Positions 1 through 7,139 of a stretch of DNA of 11,882 nt are shown here, piece after piece. A model generated the notes under the pieces. The model was not told where the DNA came from. It was given only the letters and a program-made list of their open reading frames with translations, and made no database searches. The DNA lies in the NCBI GenBank assembly GCA_001797815.1, contig MGQK01000106.1:110930-122811 (forward strand), written 5' to 3'. The position numbers and the translations under genes were made by a program. This DNA comes from Deltaproteobacteria bacterium RBG_13_61_14. Its GTDB lineage: Bacteria > RBG-13-61-14. Each line of letters begins with the position of its first letter. Position 1 is the first letter of the stretch.

Positions 1-83
1 CGGCCGGAGACCTGAATCAGGATGGGTATGCCGACCTGATTATCGGCGCCCCGGACGCGGGCTTGGCCTACCTGGAATTTTAA
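1..83 (+). CDS. C-terminal end of an FG-GAP repeat protein (partial)
   Basis: This is the 3' end of a gene entering from the left, read in the frame beginning at base 3 and stopping at TAA 81-83. The 26 visible residues contain GDLNQDGYADLIIGAP. This is the core of an FG-GAP/integrin-alpha beta-propeller blade, with the calcium-loop pattern D-x-N-x-D-G-x-x-D followed by the LIIGAP strand. Proteins of this kind are normally secreted or surface-exposed and bind ligands or matrix. Only the last blade is seen, so total length, signal peptide and partner domains are unknown. The cyclophilin gene starts 7 bases after this stop, suggesting co-transcription. Confidence 0.8.
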   Translation, partial: AGDLNQDGYADLIIGAPDAGLAYLEF

Positions 84-90
84 CGGATAG

Positions 91-723
91 ATGCGACGTC
101 TAATTCAACTTATTATCGGCTCTCTGGTCATCCTTCTCTTCTTCTCGGCCTGCTCCCGGCCGGAGCCGCCGGCGGATGACTCCATCCTGCGCAAGCCGCT
201 GGATGAGCTCACCGTGGAGGACATGGAGCGGATGGGAGCGGTGGTGGAGACCAACTACGGCGCCTTCCGGTTCCGCTTTTTCCCGCGGGAGGCGCCGAAC
301 ACGGTCAAGAACTTCATCAAGCTGGTCCGGGTCGGTTTTTACGACGGGCTGCACATCCATCGGGTGGCGCCGGGCTTGTATCTCCAGGGGGGGGATCCCA
401 AGGGGGACAGCACCGGCGGCCCCGGCTGGACCATTCCGCTCGAGCGGAACTCTCATTCGAACCGGCGGGGCGCGGTGGGCATGTGGCATGCCCCTTTGTA
501 TGTCAATGATGCCGGCAGCCAGTTTTACGTCATGATCGCCCACCACCCAAAGATGGATAAGACCTATACCGTGTTCGGCGAGGTCTGGCAGGGCATGGAT
601 ACCGTGGATCGCATCGCCCATCTGCCCCTGGATTCCACCCGGGGCCAGCCCGGCGCTCCCCTCAGCCCGGTGCTCATGACTCGAGTCCGGCTGGAGCCGC
701 TCCCGAACTCCGCGAGGCCCTGA
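91..723 (+). CDS. Cyclophilin-type peptidyl-prolyl isomerase, predicted lipoprotein
   Basis: This 210-aa protein should catalyse cis-trans isomerisation of prolyl bonds in the cell envelope. Residues 1-20 form a lipoprotein-like signal (RR, hydrophobic run, then FFSA) with Cys21 as the candidate lipidated residue. The Phe at -3 is a loose fit to the lipobox. The cyclophilin fold runs from about 50 to 203. HRVAPG carries the catalytic Arg91, QGGD gives Gln99, and GSQFYV supplies Gln144/Phe145. VFGEV (161-165) closes the family signature. The position of human Trp121 is Lys154 by alignment, as in many bacterial cyclophilins, so low cyclosporin sensitivity is expected. The ribosome site is weak (GGAT just upstream). 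It is followed after 2 bases by the SppA-type gene, so the two are probably translationally coupled. Confidence 0.93.
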   Translation: MRRLIQLIIGSLVILLFFSACSRPEPPADDSILRKPLDELTVEDMERMGAVVETNYGAFRFRFFPREAPNTVKNFIKLVRVGFYDGLHIHRVAPGLYLQGGDPKGDSTGGPGWTIPLERNSHSNRRGAVGMWHAPLYVNDAGSQFYVMIAHHPKMDKTYTVFGEVWQGMDTVDRIAHLPLDSTRGQPGAPLSPVLMTRVRLEPLPNSARP

Positions 724-725
724 CC

Positions 726-2426
726 ATGCTCCGCGCCCTCTTCCAGAGCATCCGCCTCGGCCTGGGCCAACTGCTGCGCCATCTCTACCGGCGCCTCCGG
801 CCCTGGCCCAATGTGCTGGAACTGGAGATCGAGGGCGAGGTGGTGGAAGACCAGTCGGGCTTTTCCTGGCTGAACCGGTTCCTGGCCCGGCCGGCCATTG
901 CTTTTCGCGAACTGATCCTCACGCTCCGCGACGCGGAAAAAGACCCCGAGCTTTCCGCGCTCATCCTCTACCTGCGGCCCAATTCCCTGGGCTGGAGCCG
1001 CGCCCAGGAATTGCGCCAGGCGCTCCTCGCGTTCCGCGCCTCCGGTAAAAAAACCCAGGCCTTTCTGGAAGAAGCGGACACCCTCGATTACTTCATCGCC
1101 AGCGCCTGCGAAGAGGTGATCTTCACCCCCCTCGGCTCCCTGGGCCTGACCGGCTTAATCAGCGAGGTTATCTATTTCAAGGGCGTCCTCGATAAACTGG
1201 AGATCAAACCTGACCTCTTTCAGGCCGGCAAATACAAATCCGCGGTGGAACCCTATACCCGCTCCGGCATGTCCCGGGCCCAGCGCGAGTCCATCAATTC
1301 CCTGCTCGACAGCCTCTATCAGCAGTTGGTCGCGGCCGTGGCCGAGAGCCGCGCCCTTTCCCCGGCGCGGGTGCGCCGGGCGATTGACCGCGGCCCTTAC
1401 CTCGCGCCCGCGGCCCGGGAACAAGGCCTGGTGGACTACCTGCTTTACGAGGACCAACTGGACGATCACCTGGAAAAGCAGTTGGGAGAGCCGCCCCGCC
1501 GGACCTCCCTCGCCCGCTACCGGCTCTGGATCGGGCCCGGGCTCAATTGGCGCGACGCCTGGCGCTCAATCCCCGGCCTGGCCCTGGTTTATGCGAGCGG
1601 GGTGATCCACCTGGGCGAGAGCCGGGCTTACGGCCGGCTGGGCGGGGAATCGGCGGGGTCCGATACTTTATGTCAGGCCTTGCGCGAGGCCCGCGACAAC
1701 CCCCAGGTGCAGGCGGTGGTGCTGCGGGTGGACTCCCCCGGGGGCTCCGGCCTGGCCTCGGACCTGATCTGGCGGGAGGTCAGCCTGTTCCAGGGGAAAA
1801 AGCCGGTGGTGGTTTCCATGGGCGATGTCGCGGCCTCGGGCGGCTACTACATTGCCATGCCCGCGGACCAGATCCTGGCCCAGCCGGGGACGCTCACGGG
1901 TTCCATCGGGGTGATCGCGGGCAAGATCAACCTCCACGGCCTCTACCACAAGATCGGGCTGAAAAAAGAAACGGTCCGCCGGGGCCAACACGCCGACCTC
2001 CATTCCGACTACATACCTTTTTCCGAGTCGGGCCGGCAAAAGGTCAAGGAGGAGATGGCGAGCTTTTACCGCGAGTTTGTGAGCAAGGCCGCGGCCGGCC
2101 GCAAGCAGGATGTGGCCCGGATGGAAAAAGCGGCCCAGGGCCGGGTCTGGACCGGCGAACAGGCCAAAGAGCTGGGCCTGCTCGACGGCTTCGGCGGGCT
2201 GCGCCAGGCCCTGGAGACCGCCAAGCGCCTGGCCGGGATCGCCGAAGAGGAGAAGGCCCTGCTTTACGTCCTGCCCCGCCGCCGGCGTCTCATGCCTCCC
2301 CTGCTCAGCCTCTTCCTTCCGTTTTCGCCCCGCCTCAGCCCGGCGCTCTCTGAACTCTTCAGCCTCGAGTCGCTCGCCGATTCCCGCATCCTCGCGCTCC
2401 TTCCCTTCCGGCTCCGCATTCGCTAG
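726..2426 (+). CDS. sppA: Signal peptide peptidase SppA-type protease (peptidase S49, two-domain)
   Basis: This 566-aa protein resembles the long (E. coli-type) SppA/protease IV, which degrades cleaved signal peptides and other membrane-associated peptides with a Ser-Lys dyad. Two S49 domains are visible. The N-terminal one (about 60-260) has AGKYKSAVEPYTR, whose Lys171 matches the catalytic lysine. The C-terminal one (about 285-500) has VDSPGGSG (335-342) and AASGGYY with nucleophile Ser371, then GTLTGSIGVI. The region around 475-490 (WTGEQAKELGLLDGFGG) is the typical end. Oddity: the N-terminus (LRALFQSIRLGLGQLLRHLYRRLRPW) is basic and amphipathic, without the clear membrane anchor of the E. 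coli enzyme. A hydrophobic tail, 523-563, may contact the membrane instead. GAGG at 714-717 is a fair ribosome site for the ATG at 726. Confidence 0.93.
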   Translation: MLRALFQSIRLGLGQLLRHLYRRLRPWPNVLELEIEGEVVEDQSGFSWLNRFLARPAIAFRELILTLRDAEKDPELSALILYLRPNSLGWSRAQELRQALLAFRASGKKTQAFLEEADTLDYFIASACEEVIFTPLGSLGLTGLISEVIYFKGVLDKLEIKPDLFQAGKYKSAVEPYTRSGMSRAQRESINSLLDSLYQQLVAAVAESRALSPARVRRAIDRGPYLAPAAREQGLVDYLLYEDQLDDHLEKQLGEPPRRTSLARYRLWIGPGLNWRDAWRSIPGLALVYASGVIHLGESRAYGRLGGESAGSDTLCQALREARDNPQVQAVVLRVDSPGGSGLASDLIWREVSLFQGKKPVVVSMGDVAASGGYYIAMPADQILAQPGTLTGSIGVIAGKINLHGLYHKIGLKKETVRRGQHADLHSDYIPFSESGRQKVKEEMASFYREFVSKAAAGRKQDVARMEKAAQGRVWTGEQAKELGLLDGFGGLRQALETAKRLAGIAEEEKALLYVLPRRRRLMPPLLSLFLPFSPRLSPALSELFSLESLADSRILALLPFRLRIR

Positions 2427-2453
2427 GAATCCCCGAATGCGAACCAGGTTTTT
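2415..2453 (+). terminator. Possible terminator hairpin at the end of the SppA gene
   Basis: CGCATTCG (2415-2422) and CGAATGCG (2434-2441) form a perfect 8-bp stem with an 11-base loop that includes the stop codon. Five T residues follow at 2449-2453. The T run starts 7 bases after the stem, so this is a weak fit to an intrinsic terminator. Confidence 0.35.
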
Positions 2454-2468
2454 ACTTGTAACTTAAGG
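2443..2468 (+). repeat. Left copy of a 26-bp direct repeat flanking the pilin-like pair
   Basis: It begins ACCAGGTTTTTA and continues CTTGTAACTTAAGG. The other copy at 3593-3618 differs at only two positions (6th base G to A, 12th base A to C). This copy lies between the SppA gene and the pilin-like promoter. The pair may be insertion or recombination scars, or shared 3'-end elements. Confidence 0.7.
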
Positions 2469-2480
2469 TTCAATTGAACC
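2467..2480. promoter_or_regulatory. Perfect 14-bp palindrome upstream of the pilin-like promoter
   Basis: GGTTCAATTGAACC is its own reverse complement and lies 31 bases upstream of the TTGACA box. A further GAACCAGGT element occurs at 2441-2449 and again at 2476-2484. There are therefore three GAACC/GGTTC half-sites within 40 bases. Symmetry, placement and AT-rich surroundings suggest a dimeric regulator site. No regulator is identified in the window. Confidence 0.45.
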
Positions 2481-2511
2481 AGGTATTTGATTAATATTTA
2501 TACATTTTTTC

Positions 2512-2541
2512 TTGACATTATTGAAAGAATTGCTGTAGAGT
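2512..2541 (+). promoter_or_regulatory. Sigma70-like promoter for the pilin-like gene pair
   Basis: A perfect -35 box TTGACA (2512-2517) is followed 18 bases later by TAGAGT (2536-2541), 4 of 6 matches to the -10 consensus, with TG directly before it. The region is strikingly AT-rich against its surroundings. It leaves about a 30-base leader before the ribosome site GGAGG (2569-2573). No sigma54 -24/-12 signature was found. Confidence 0.55.
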
Positions 2542-2580
2542 GCCAGCCATAACAACCCGCCCGGACTTGGAGGTTAGATC

Positions 2581-3072
2581 ATGGAAACCCGTCATGTGGA
2601 GGTTTGGATCAACGGCGCCCTGATCGCCCTGCTCCTCGGCCTGGTCGTATTCGCAGGCCGGGCCTGCCGCACCGAGACCGACTGCGAATGCCGAGGCAGC
2701 CGCGATTGCGGAGAATGCATCACCTATCAAGAAAGGTTCGCTCTCCAGGAGGAAGTCAAAACAAACCTGAATGCGATTTATGTGGCCGAGTGGTCCTACT
2801 TCGCCAACGCCAATACCTATTCCCCTTTCTTTTGGGAGATGAATTGGTATCCTCTGGCAGATCATTACTATGCCTATTTCTTGCCCAAGGAAGAGATCCA
2901 ACCCGATATCACTCAACCTTATTCTTTGCCGGCAGGGTTGGCGCCGGCGGTCAACGACTGGGGTTTTACCGCGGTGGCCGTGGGCAACATTGACTGCGAT
3001 ACTGTGCTCGACATCTGGACGATTAATGACGCCAAAGTTCTCGAGAACCTGGTGAACGACGTGGTGGAATAA
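2581..3072 (+). CDS. Pilin-like protein 1 with Cys-rich membrane-anchor region
   Basis: This 163-aa protein has a C-terminal part resembling type IV pilin heads. VKTNLNAIYVAEWSYFANANTYS (59-81) matches the stretch where pilins have '(S)EAKTNLGAI..AE.SYFAE..TY'. GFTAVAVGNIDCD..LDIWTIND (128-150) matches the pilin C-terminal strand pattern. The N-terminus is unlike a pilin: a 12-residue leader ending in Gly12, then a hydrophobic helix (about 13-28) with no Glu at +5. After it come Cys29, 35, 37, 43 and 46, and Cys139 lies in the head. The protein is expected to be in the inner membrane with its head outside. Processing by prepilin peptidase is uncertain. GGAGG lies 7 bases upstream of the ATG. 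A paralogue follows after 21 bases. Function is unknown; a pseudopilin or surface sensor is possible. Confidence 0.8.
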   Translation: METRHVEVWINGALIALLLGLVVFAGRACRTETDCECRGSRDCGECITYQERFALQEEVKTNLNAIYVAEWSYFANANTYSPFFWEMNWYPLADHYYAYFLPKEEIQPDITQPYSLPAGLAPAVNDWGFTAVAVGNIDCDTVLDIWTINDAKVLENLVNDVVE

Positions 3073-3093
3073 AGGCGAGCCGGGAGGGAGAAA

Positions 3094-3579
3094 ATGAAAA
3101 CGATTTGCTGGGAATTCGGGGGGCACGGAATTTTGATCGCGCTCCTCGTCGGCCTGGTCTTCAGCGCGGGCAGGTCCTGCCGCACCGAGACCGATTGTGA
3201 ATACAGGGGCACCTGTGGGAATTGCGTTACTTACCAGGAAATGTTTGCCCTCCAGGAGGAGGCAAAAGTGAACCTGGCGGCAATTTACACCGCGGAATTG
3301 AGCTATTTCAGCAACAGCAACACCTATGCCCCGACTTTCGATCAAATTAACTGGGCACCCGACTCCGGATATCGCTATGCCTATTTCCTGCCTGACCAGG
3401 AAATCCAGCCCGAGGGAGCCGAACCTTATCAATTGCCAGCCGGACTGGCTCCCTTGATCGCGGAAGTGTCTTTTATGGCTTATGCGGTCAGCAACATTGA
3501 CTGCGACGCAGTGATGGATGTTTGGATGGTTCACGACGCCCGCGCCATCGAAAATCTGGTCAATGACGCTTTGGAATAA
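3094..3579 (+). CDS. Pilin-like protein 2, paralogue of the preceding gene
   Basis: This 161-aa protein is a tandem paralogue of the preceding gene, at about 55-60% identity by eye. It keeps the same plan: leader ending in Gly12, hydrophobic helix (13-27), AGRSCRTETDCE (25-36) and C-x-x-C at 41-44. A pilin-like helix (about 48-75, with VNLAAIYTAELSYFSNSNTY) leads to a head ending SNIDCDAVMDVWMVHD. Cysteines are at 5, 29, 35, 41, 44 and 137. Cys37 of the first protein is Tyr here. Shared cysteines at the membrane exit and in the head suggest disulfides or a bound metal/cofactor, which is inference. GGGAGGG (3082-3088) is a strong ribosome site. The pair is one transcription unit, and divergence under a conserved Cys frame argues that both are functional. 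Confidence 0.8.
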   Translation: MKTICWEFGGHGILIALLVGLVFSAGRSCRTETDCEYRGTCGNCVTYQEMFALQEEAKVNLAAIYTAELSYFSNSNTYAPTFDQINWAPDSGYRYAYFLPDQEIQPEGAEPYQLPAGLAPLIAEVSFMAYAVSNIDCDAVMDVWMVHDARAIENLVNDALE

Positions 3580-3603
3580 ATCTTAAATCCGGACCAGATT
3601 TTT
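3551..3603 (+). terminator. Inverted repeat ending the pilin-like unit
   Basis: AAAATCTGGTC (3551-3561, inside the last codons) is perfectly complementary to GACCAGATTTT (3592-3602), with a 30-base loop and a T run to 3603. A smaller competing hairpin, AAATC (3585-3589) with GATTT (3597-3601), ends in the same T run. Either could terminate the plus-strand unit in this convergent 33-base gap. The long loop weakens the call. Confidence 0.4.
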
Positions 3604-3618
3604 CCTTGTAACTTAAGG
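3593..3618 (+). repeat. Right copy of the 26-bp direct repeat
   Basis: It matches 2443-2468 at 24 of 26 positions, including the unbroken 14 bases CTTGTAACTTAAGG. Its last six bases encode the final Pro codon and stop of the minus-strand LolA-like gene. The repeat therefore sits at a gene 3' end, as attachment or insertion sites often do. Confidence 0.7.
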
Positions 3619-4428
3619 CGCGGGCTTGGTCTTGCGCAGTTTCTCGCCTTTTTCTTCGAGCTTGGTGGAGATGAACTGCTCGTCGGGCAGGTCGGTATCG
3701 AACCGGGCGTCCAGGATCTCGAAGACCACGGTCTGGCCCTTGATTTTGTCCTGGTAGGCGCCGCCGGTCTCCTGCCAGTAAGGGCCGTAGGGCTTGAGCC
3801 CGGTGAGCTGGAAGTCGCGGATGATTTCTCCCTGGGCATTGAACGCTTGAATTTTAACGGTCACGAAGTTGTCCTGGCGGACCCAGGTCAGGGCCCGAAC
3901 GCCGCGAGGGTCGTCGGGGTTTTTCATCACGCTCTCGATTTTCCAGCAAACCACGCCGTCCCGGGTCTCCTCGCCCCAGAGCTGGTGCAGGGCCGCGTCC
4001 AGGTTGACGGCAAAGATGTCCACGGAGAAGCCGAACTGCTCCTCGTAGCGGGCGCCGGCGCCGGCGTCGAGCTTCTGGTAGCGGTTGATCTGGGGCAGGT
4101 AATACCATTTTTCGTCGGGCGTCTTCGGGTCCTGGTAATCCCAGGTGAGGAAGGAGATGCCCCGGGCCTCGTCCGGCGATTCGAGCTGGATGAGGGTGGT
4201 GGTCATCCGGGGATAGACCTTCTGATAGAGGACCATGGTCATGGTTTTGGTGCGGCCGGTGGCCTGCTTGGTCTTTTGCAGCTTCAGGTGCAAGGTGACG
4301 TCGTGATAGGTCTGGCGGTGCACCGTGCGCTCGAGGATCTGGCGGGCGGTGAGAGCAGGGGAGGCGGCCAGGGCGAGGGCCGGGAGCAGGACCCGGAGAA
4401 AGAGGGTTTTCGGCATCGGGAATTTCAC
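3613..4428 (-). CDS. LolA-like outer membrane lipoprotein-sorting protein
   Basis: This 271-aa secreted protein has a signal peptide at about 1-28 (hydrophobic [12 protein letters not shown], probable cut after ALTA). The body fits the LolA_like family (PF17131): QILERTV near the start, [28 protein letters not shown] (87-101), [13 protein letters not shown] (108-120), then the closing [17 protein letters not shown]. Members have an open beta-barrel half thought to hold lipid or lipoprotein in the periplasm, and often accompany RND/MMPL exporters. None is seen here. The chosen GTG start at 4428 overlaps the chemoreceptor stop as GTGA, implying coupling. The ATG at 4416 (Met5) is an alternative that keeps the signal peptide. 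Neither start has a good ribosome site. Its role next to a chemoreceptor is unexplained. Confidence 0.85.
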   Translation of the reverse strand: MKFPMPKTLFLRVLLPALALAASPALTARQILERTVHRQTYHDVTLHLKLQKTKQATGRTKTMTMVLYQKVYPRMTTTLIQLESPDEARGISFLTWDYQDPKTPDEKWYYLPQINRYQKLDAGAGARYEEQFGFSVDIFAVNLDAALHQLWGEETRDGVVCWKIESVMKNPDDPRGVRALTWVRQDNFVTVKIQAFNAQGEIIRDFQLTGLKPYGPYWQETGGAYQDKIKGQTVVFEILDARFDTDLPDEQFISTKLEEKGEKLRKTKPAP

Positions 4429-7079
4429 AAGCGCATGGTCTGGGGCTGGTCCTCGCCCTTCTCGTCGAGCTTGAAGAGCGCGACCACCGCCTTGAGGATT
4501 TCCGACTGCTGGTTGAGGATGGCGATGTTGCGGTCGAGGCTGGTGACGCTGCCGACGTTGGCCAGGGTGATGTTCTTGATCCGGTTGATGGCCTCGACGA
4601 TGCGCTCGGAGGCCAGGGCCTGGGCTTTCTGGGAATTGTGGATGAACTTGACCATCTGGCTGATGTTGTCCATGGCGTGGTGCACCTGGCGGGAGGCCTC
4701 GGTCTGCCGCTTGGCCTTGGCCTGGACGTTGGGCGCGATCTCCTTGATCTGGCCGGTGGCGTGGATGATCTGGTCCGAACCCTTGGTCTGCTCCGCGGTG
4801 GACCCGGCGATCTGCTGGATCAGGTCGGTGATGATCTCGATGGCCTGAGTGGCCTTGCGGGTGTTTTGCACCTGCTCGGCGGTGACCTTGGAAATCCGGC
4901 CCATCATGGCGTAGGACTGCTCCACGCTCTTCTGGATCTTCTCCAGCGCGCTCCCGGCCTGGTAAGAGAGGTTCACCCCCTGCTCCACGTTCTGGTACCC
5001 GACCTTCATCACCTCCACCACCCGCTTGGTTTCGTTCTGCACCCGCTTGATGATCGCGTCAATCTCCTTGGTGGAATTCGCCACCCGCTCGGCCAGGTTC
5101 TTGATCTCGTCCGAAACCACGGCGAAGCCCTTGCCGTGCTCGCCCGCCTGGGAGGCGATGATGGCCGCGTTCAGGGCCAGCAGGTTGGTCTGGTTGGCCA
5201 CGTCGCGGATGACGTTGAGGATCTTGCCGATCTTCTCCGTGCTCTCGCCCAGGGCGTGGATCACCTCCATCGCCTCGCTCACCGACTCCTCGATGGCGCC
5301 GATGCCCCCGATGGTGGACTGCACCGCATCCACCCCCAGCCGGGCGTTCTCCTTGACCAGGTCGGAGATCCCCGAATTCTCCCGGATGGTCTCTTCCACC
5401 TGCTTGATCGAGGCCTCCATCTCCAGCATGGCCGAGCTGGTCTCTTCGCTGCGCGAGAGCAGCGCTTCCACGTTCCCCGCCACCTGCCGGATGGAGGCGG
5501 TCATCTCCCAGATCGAGCTGGAAGTGGACTCCACCGCCTGGGACAGCTCTTCAAAATTCTCCTCCACCTCCTCCACCAACTGGGCCATCTCCTGGATGCG
5601 CCGGGTGCCATCCTCGGCCGAGGACTGCAGGATCTCGACGTTGTCCGAGACCTCCCTGATCACCGTGTTCATCTCCTCGGTGGAAAGCGAGGTCTCTTCC
5701 AGGGAGTTCGCCTGCACCTCGGCGCCCTTGGCCACTTCTTCCGAGCTCTTGAGGATATCGCTGATCGCCGTATCCACGTTGTGGTAGGCGGTCTGAATGC
5801 GCTCGACCAGGTCGCGCAGGTTGAGCATCATCGCCTTCATCCGGCCGGCCAACAGCCCGATCTCGTCCTCGGAGAGGATGTTGAAATCCACGTTGAGGTA
5901 GCCCTGGGCCACCTTCTCGATGTTGGCCACGATCTCGTTGATCGGGTCGAGGATGTCCCGGGCGTGGAGGCGCACCACCCAGAAAGAGAGGAAAATGATG
6001 CCGACGCCGATGATCAGGAGCAGAACCAGCATCTTGTGCTCTTGGGGACGGACGTCGGACCAGCGGAAGATCTGGGTCAGAAAGACGGGTTCGCCCGCGC
6101 CCAGGAGGTCGGGCACCGCGGTGAAGATCATCTCCGAGCCGGAGCTGAGGCGATAGGTGACCAGTTGCTCGGGACGGTCGGCGGCCCGGCGGAGCTCGCG
6201 GACCAGGGCCTCCGACACGGCCGCGGCATATTCCGGGGGCGGTTCCCCGTAGAGGGGGATGCCGGCGTGATCCACCACGAAGAACTTGATGCCGGTATGA
6301 AGGAAGGCCTCGCTGAGTAAAGAGTTGGCCCAGGTGCGCTGCATGCCCTGCTGGACATGGTCCACCCAGTTCCGCTTCATTTTGCGCTCGAGCTCCAGGT
6401 TGGAATCGCGCAGGATCCGGCTCCCCTGGAAGTAGGCGAACAAGATGGTCCAGATCAGCCCGACGGCCAGGAGCGAAATAAAGGTGAACTGCAGCTTCAC
6501 CTGCAGCCGACGCGAGCGGGCCACCTTCTGCCGCAGATGGAACCCGGTTTCCCAGCGCATCAACTGGCCCAACTCCCGGCGGATCGCCTGCTTGCAGAAA
6601 TAGAACTGGAACACAAAATTAATTACCCCTCCCAGCCCGGACATGGCGGCGATGAGCACGACCTCCCAGAGGAAAAAGGTGGCGTGCCAGGGGATGGAGA
6701 GGGTGACGGCCAGGAACAGGCCGCAGAAGCTCCAGAGGATGAAGGAGAGCAGCGAGGCCCGGAAGGGGAAATCCTGGAGCTCTTCCTGGGCGAGCAAGGC
6801 CGCCGGCCCCAGCTCTTCTTCCGGAGGCGAGCTGCGGCCGAGGAGTTCATAAAAATCTCGGGTACGGACCAGCCAGCGCTGATATAAACCGGCCTGGAGC
6901 ACGGTCACGATCACGATCAGGATCAAGACCGGGGGCAGCGCCTGGATCAGGTGGTCGGGGAAGGTGAGATCGGTGGACACTCCCAGGAAAAAAGCGATGA
7001 TCGCGGTCTCGCCGGCGCTGGCGAGGTAAGCCGAGGCCAGGACCTTGACCAGCACTTGCATATAAGGGTTTCTCTTCAT
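4425..7079 (-). CDS. Methyl-accepting chemotaxis protein with multi-helix N-terminal membrane region
   Basis: This 884-aa transmembrane chemoreceptor signals through CheA/CheW to flagella or pili. Hydrophobic helices are predicted at about 10-33, 44-63, 107-128, 133-160, 196-217 and 349-368. An external domain of about 130 residues (218-348) lies between the last two. HAMP follows (369-426; DPINEI, then [11 protein letters not shown]), then a long coiled coil. The hairpin tip is [39 protein letters not shown] (627-665). The usual Glu and Arg of 'AAIEAARAGE' are Ile640 and Gln644 here, a variant known in some receptor groups. LEETS (460-464) and EETSS (545-549) look like methylation sites. No CheR-binding pentapeptide ends the protein. 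The ATG at 7079 has only a poor ribosome site; Met7 is an alternative. The gene lies 60 bases after the acyl-CoA synthetase gene and is coupled to the LolA-like gene. Confidence 0.93.
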   Translation of the reverse strand: MKRNPYMQVLVKVLASAYLASAGETAIIAFFLGVSTDLTFPDHLIQALPPVLILIVIVTVLQAGLYQRWLVRTRDFYELLGRSSPPEEELGPAALLAQEELQDFPFRASLLSFILWSFCGLFLAVTLSIPWHATFFLWEVVLIAAMSGLGGVINFVFQFYFCKQAIRRELGQLMRWETGFHLRQKVARSRRLQVKLQFTFISLLAVGLIWTILFAYFQGSRILRDSNLELERKMKRNWVDHVQQGMQRTWANSLLSEAFLHTGIKFFVVDHAGIPLYGEPPPEYAAAVSEALVRELRRAADRPEQLVTYRLSSGSEMIFTAVPDLLGAGEPVFLTQIFRWSDVRPQEHKMLVLLLIIGVGIIFLSFWVVRLHARDILDPINEIVANIEKVAQGYLNVDFNILSEDEIGLLAGRMKAMMLNLRDLVERIQTAYHNVDTAISDILKSSEEVAKGAEVQANSLEETSLSTEEMNTVIREVSDNVEILQSSAEDGTRRIQEMAQLVEEVEENFEELSQAVESTSSSIWEMTASIRQVAGNVEALLSRSEETSSAMLEMEASIKQVEETIRENSGISDLVKENARLGVDAVQSTIGGIGAIEESVSEAMEVIHALGESTEKIGKILNVIRDVANQTNLLALNAAIIASQAGEHGKGFAVVSDEIKNLAERVANSTKEIDAIIKRVQNETKRVVEVMKVGYQNVEQGVNLSYQAGSALEKIQKSVEQSYAMMGRISKVTAEQVQNTRKATQAIEIITDLIQQIAGSTAEQTKGSDQIIHATGQIKEIAPNVQAKAKRQTEASRQVHHAMDNISQMVKFIHNSQKAQALASERIVEAINRIKNITLANVGSVTSLDRNIAILNQQSEILKAVVALFKLDEKGEDQPQTMRL

Positions 7080-7139
7080 CGTCTTACCCGTGAGGGTCCG
7101 GCAAAGCTCCCCTTTTCATACCACACTCGGCCCCGCGGT

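Noticed and set aside
1547-2353. Second plus-strand frame inside the SppA gene
   Set aside because: Gly/Pro/Arg-rich out-of-frame reading of a gene with intact S49 motifs.
2512-2541. Sigma54 promoter for the pilin-like pair, as is common for pilins
   Set aside because: The GG of the -24 element is missing; the sequence fits a TTGACA sigma70 promoter instead.
2518-3534. Minus-strand open frame opposite both pilin-like genes
   Set aside because: It shows an internal repeat only because the two paralogues on the other strand are similar; the plus strand has the promoter, ribosome sites and pilin-like pattern.
4638-6320. Long plus-strand open frame opposite the chemoreceptor
   Set aside because: It mirrors the receptor's codon bias, is made of His/Leu/Asp/Gly-rich low-complexity residues with no family signal, and the minus-strand frame has clear HAMP and signalling motifs.
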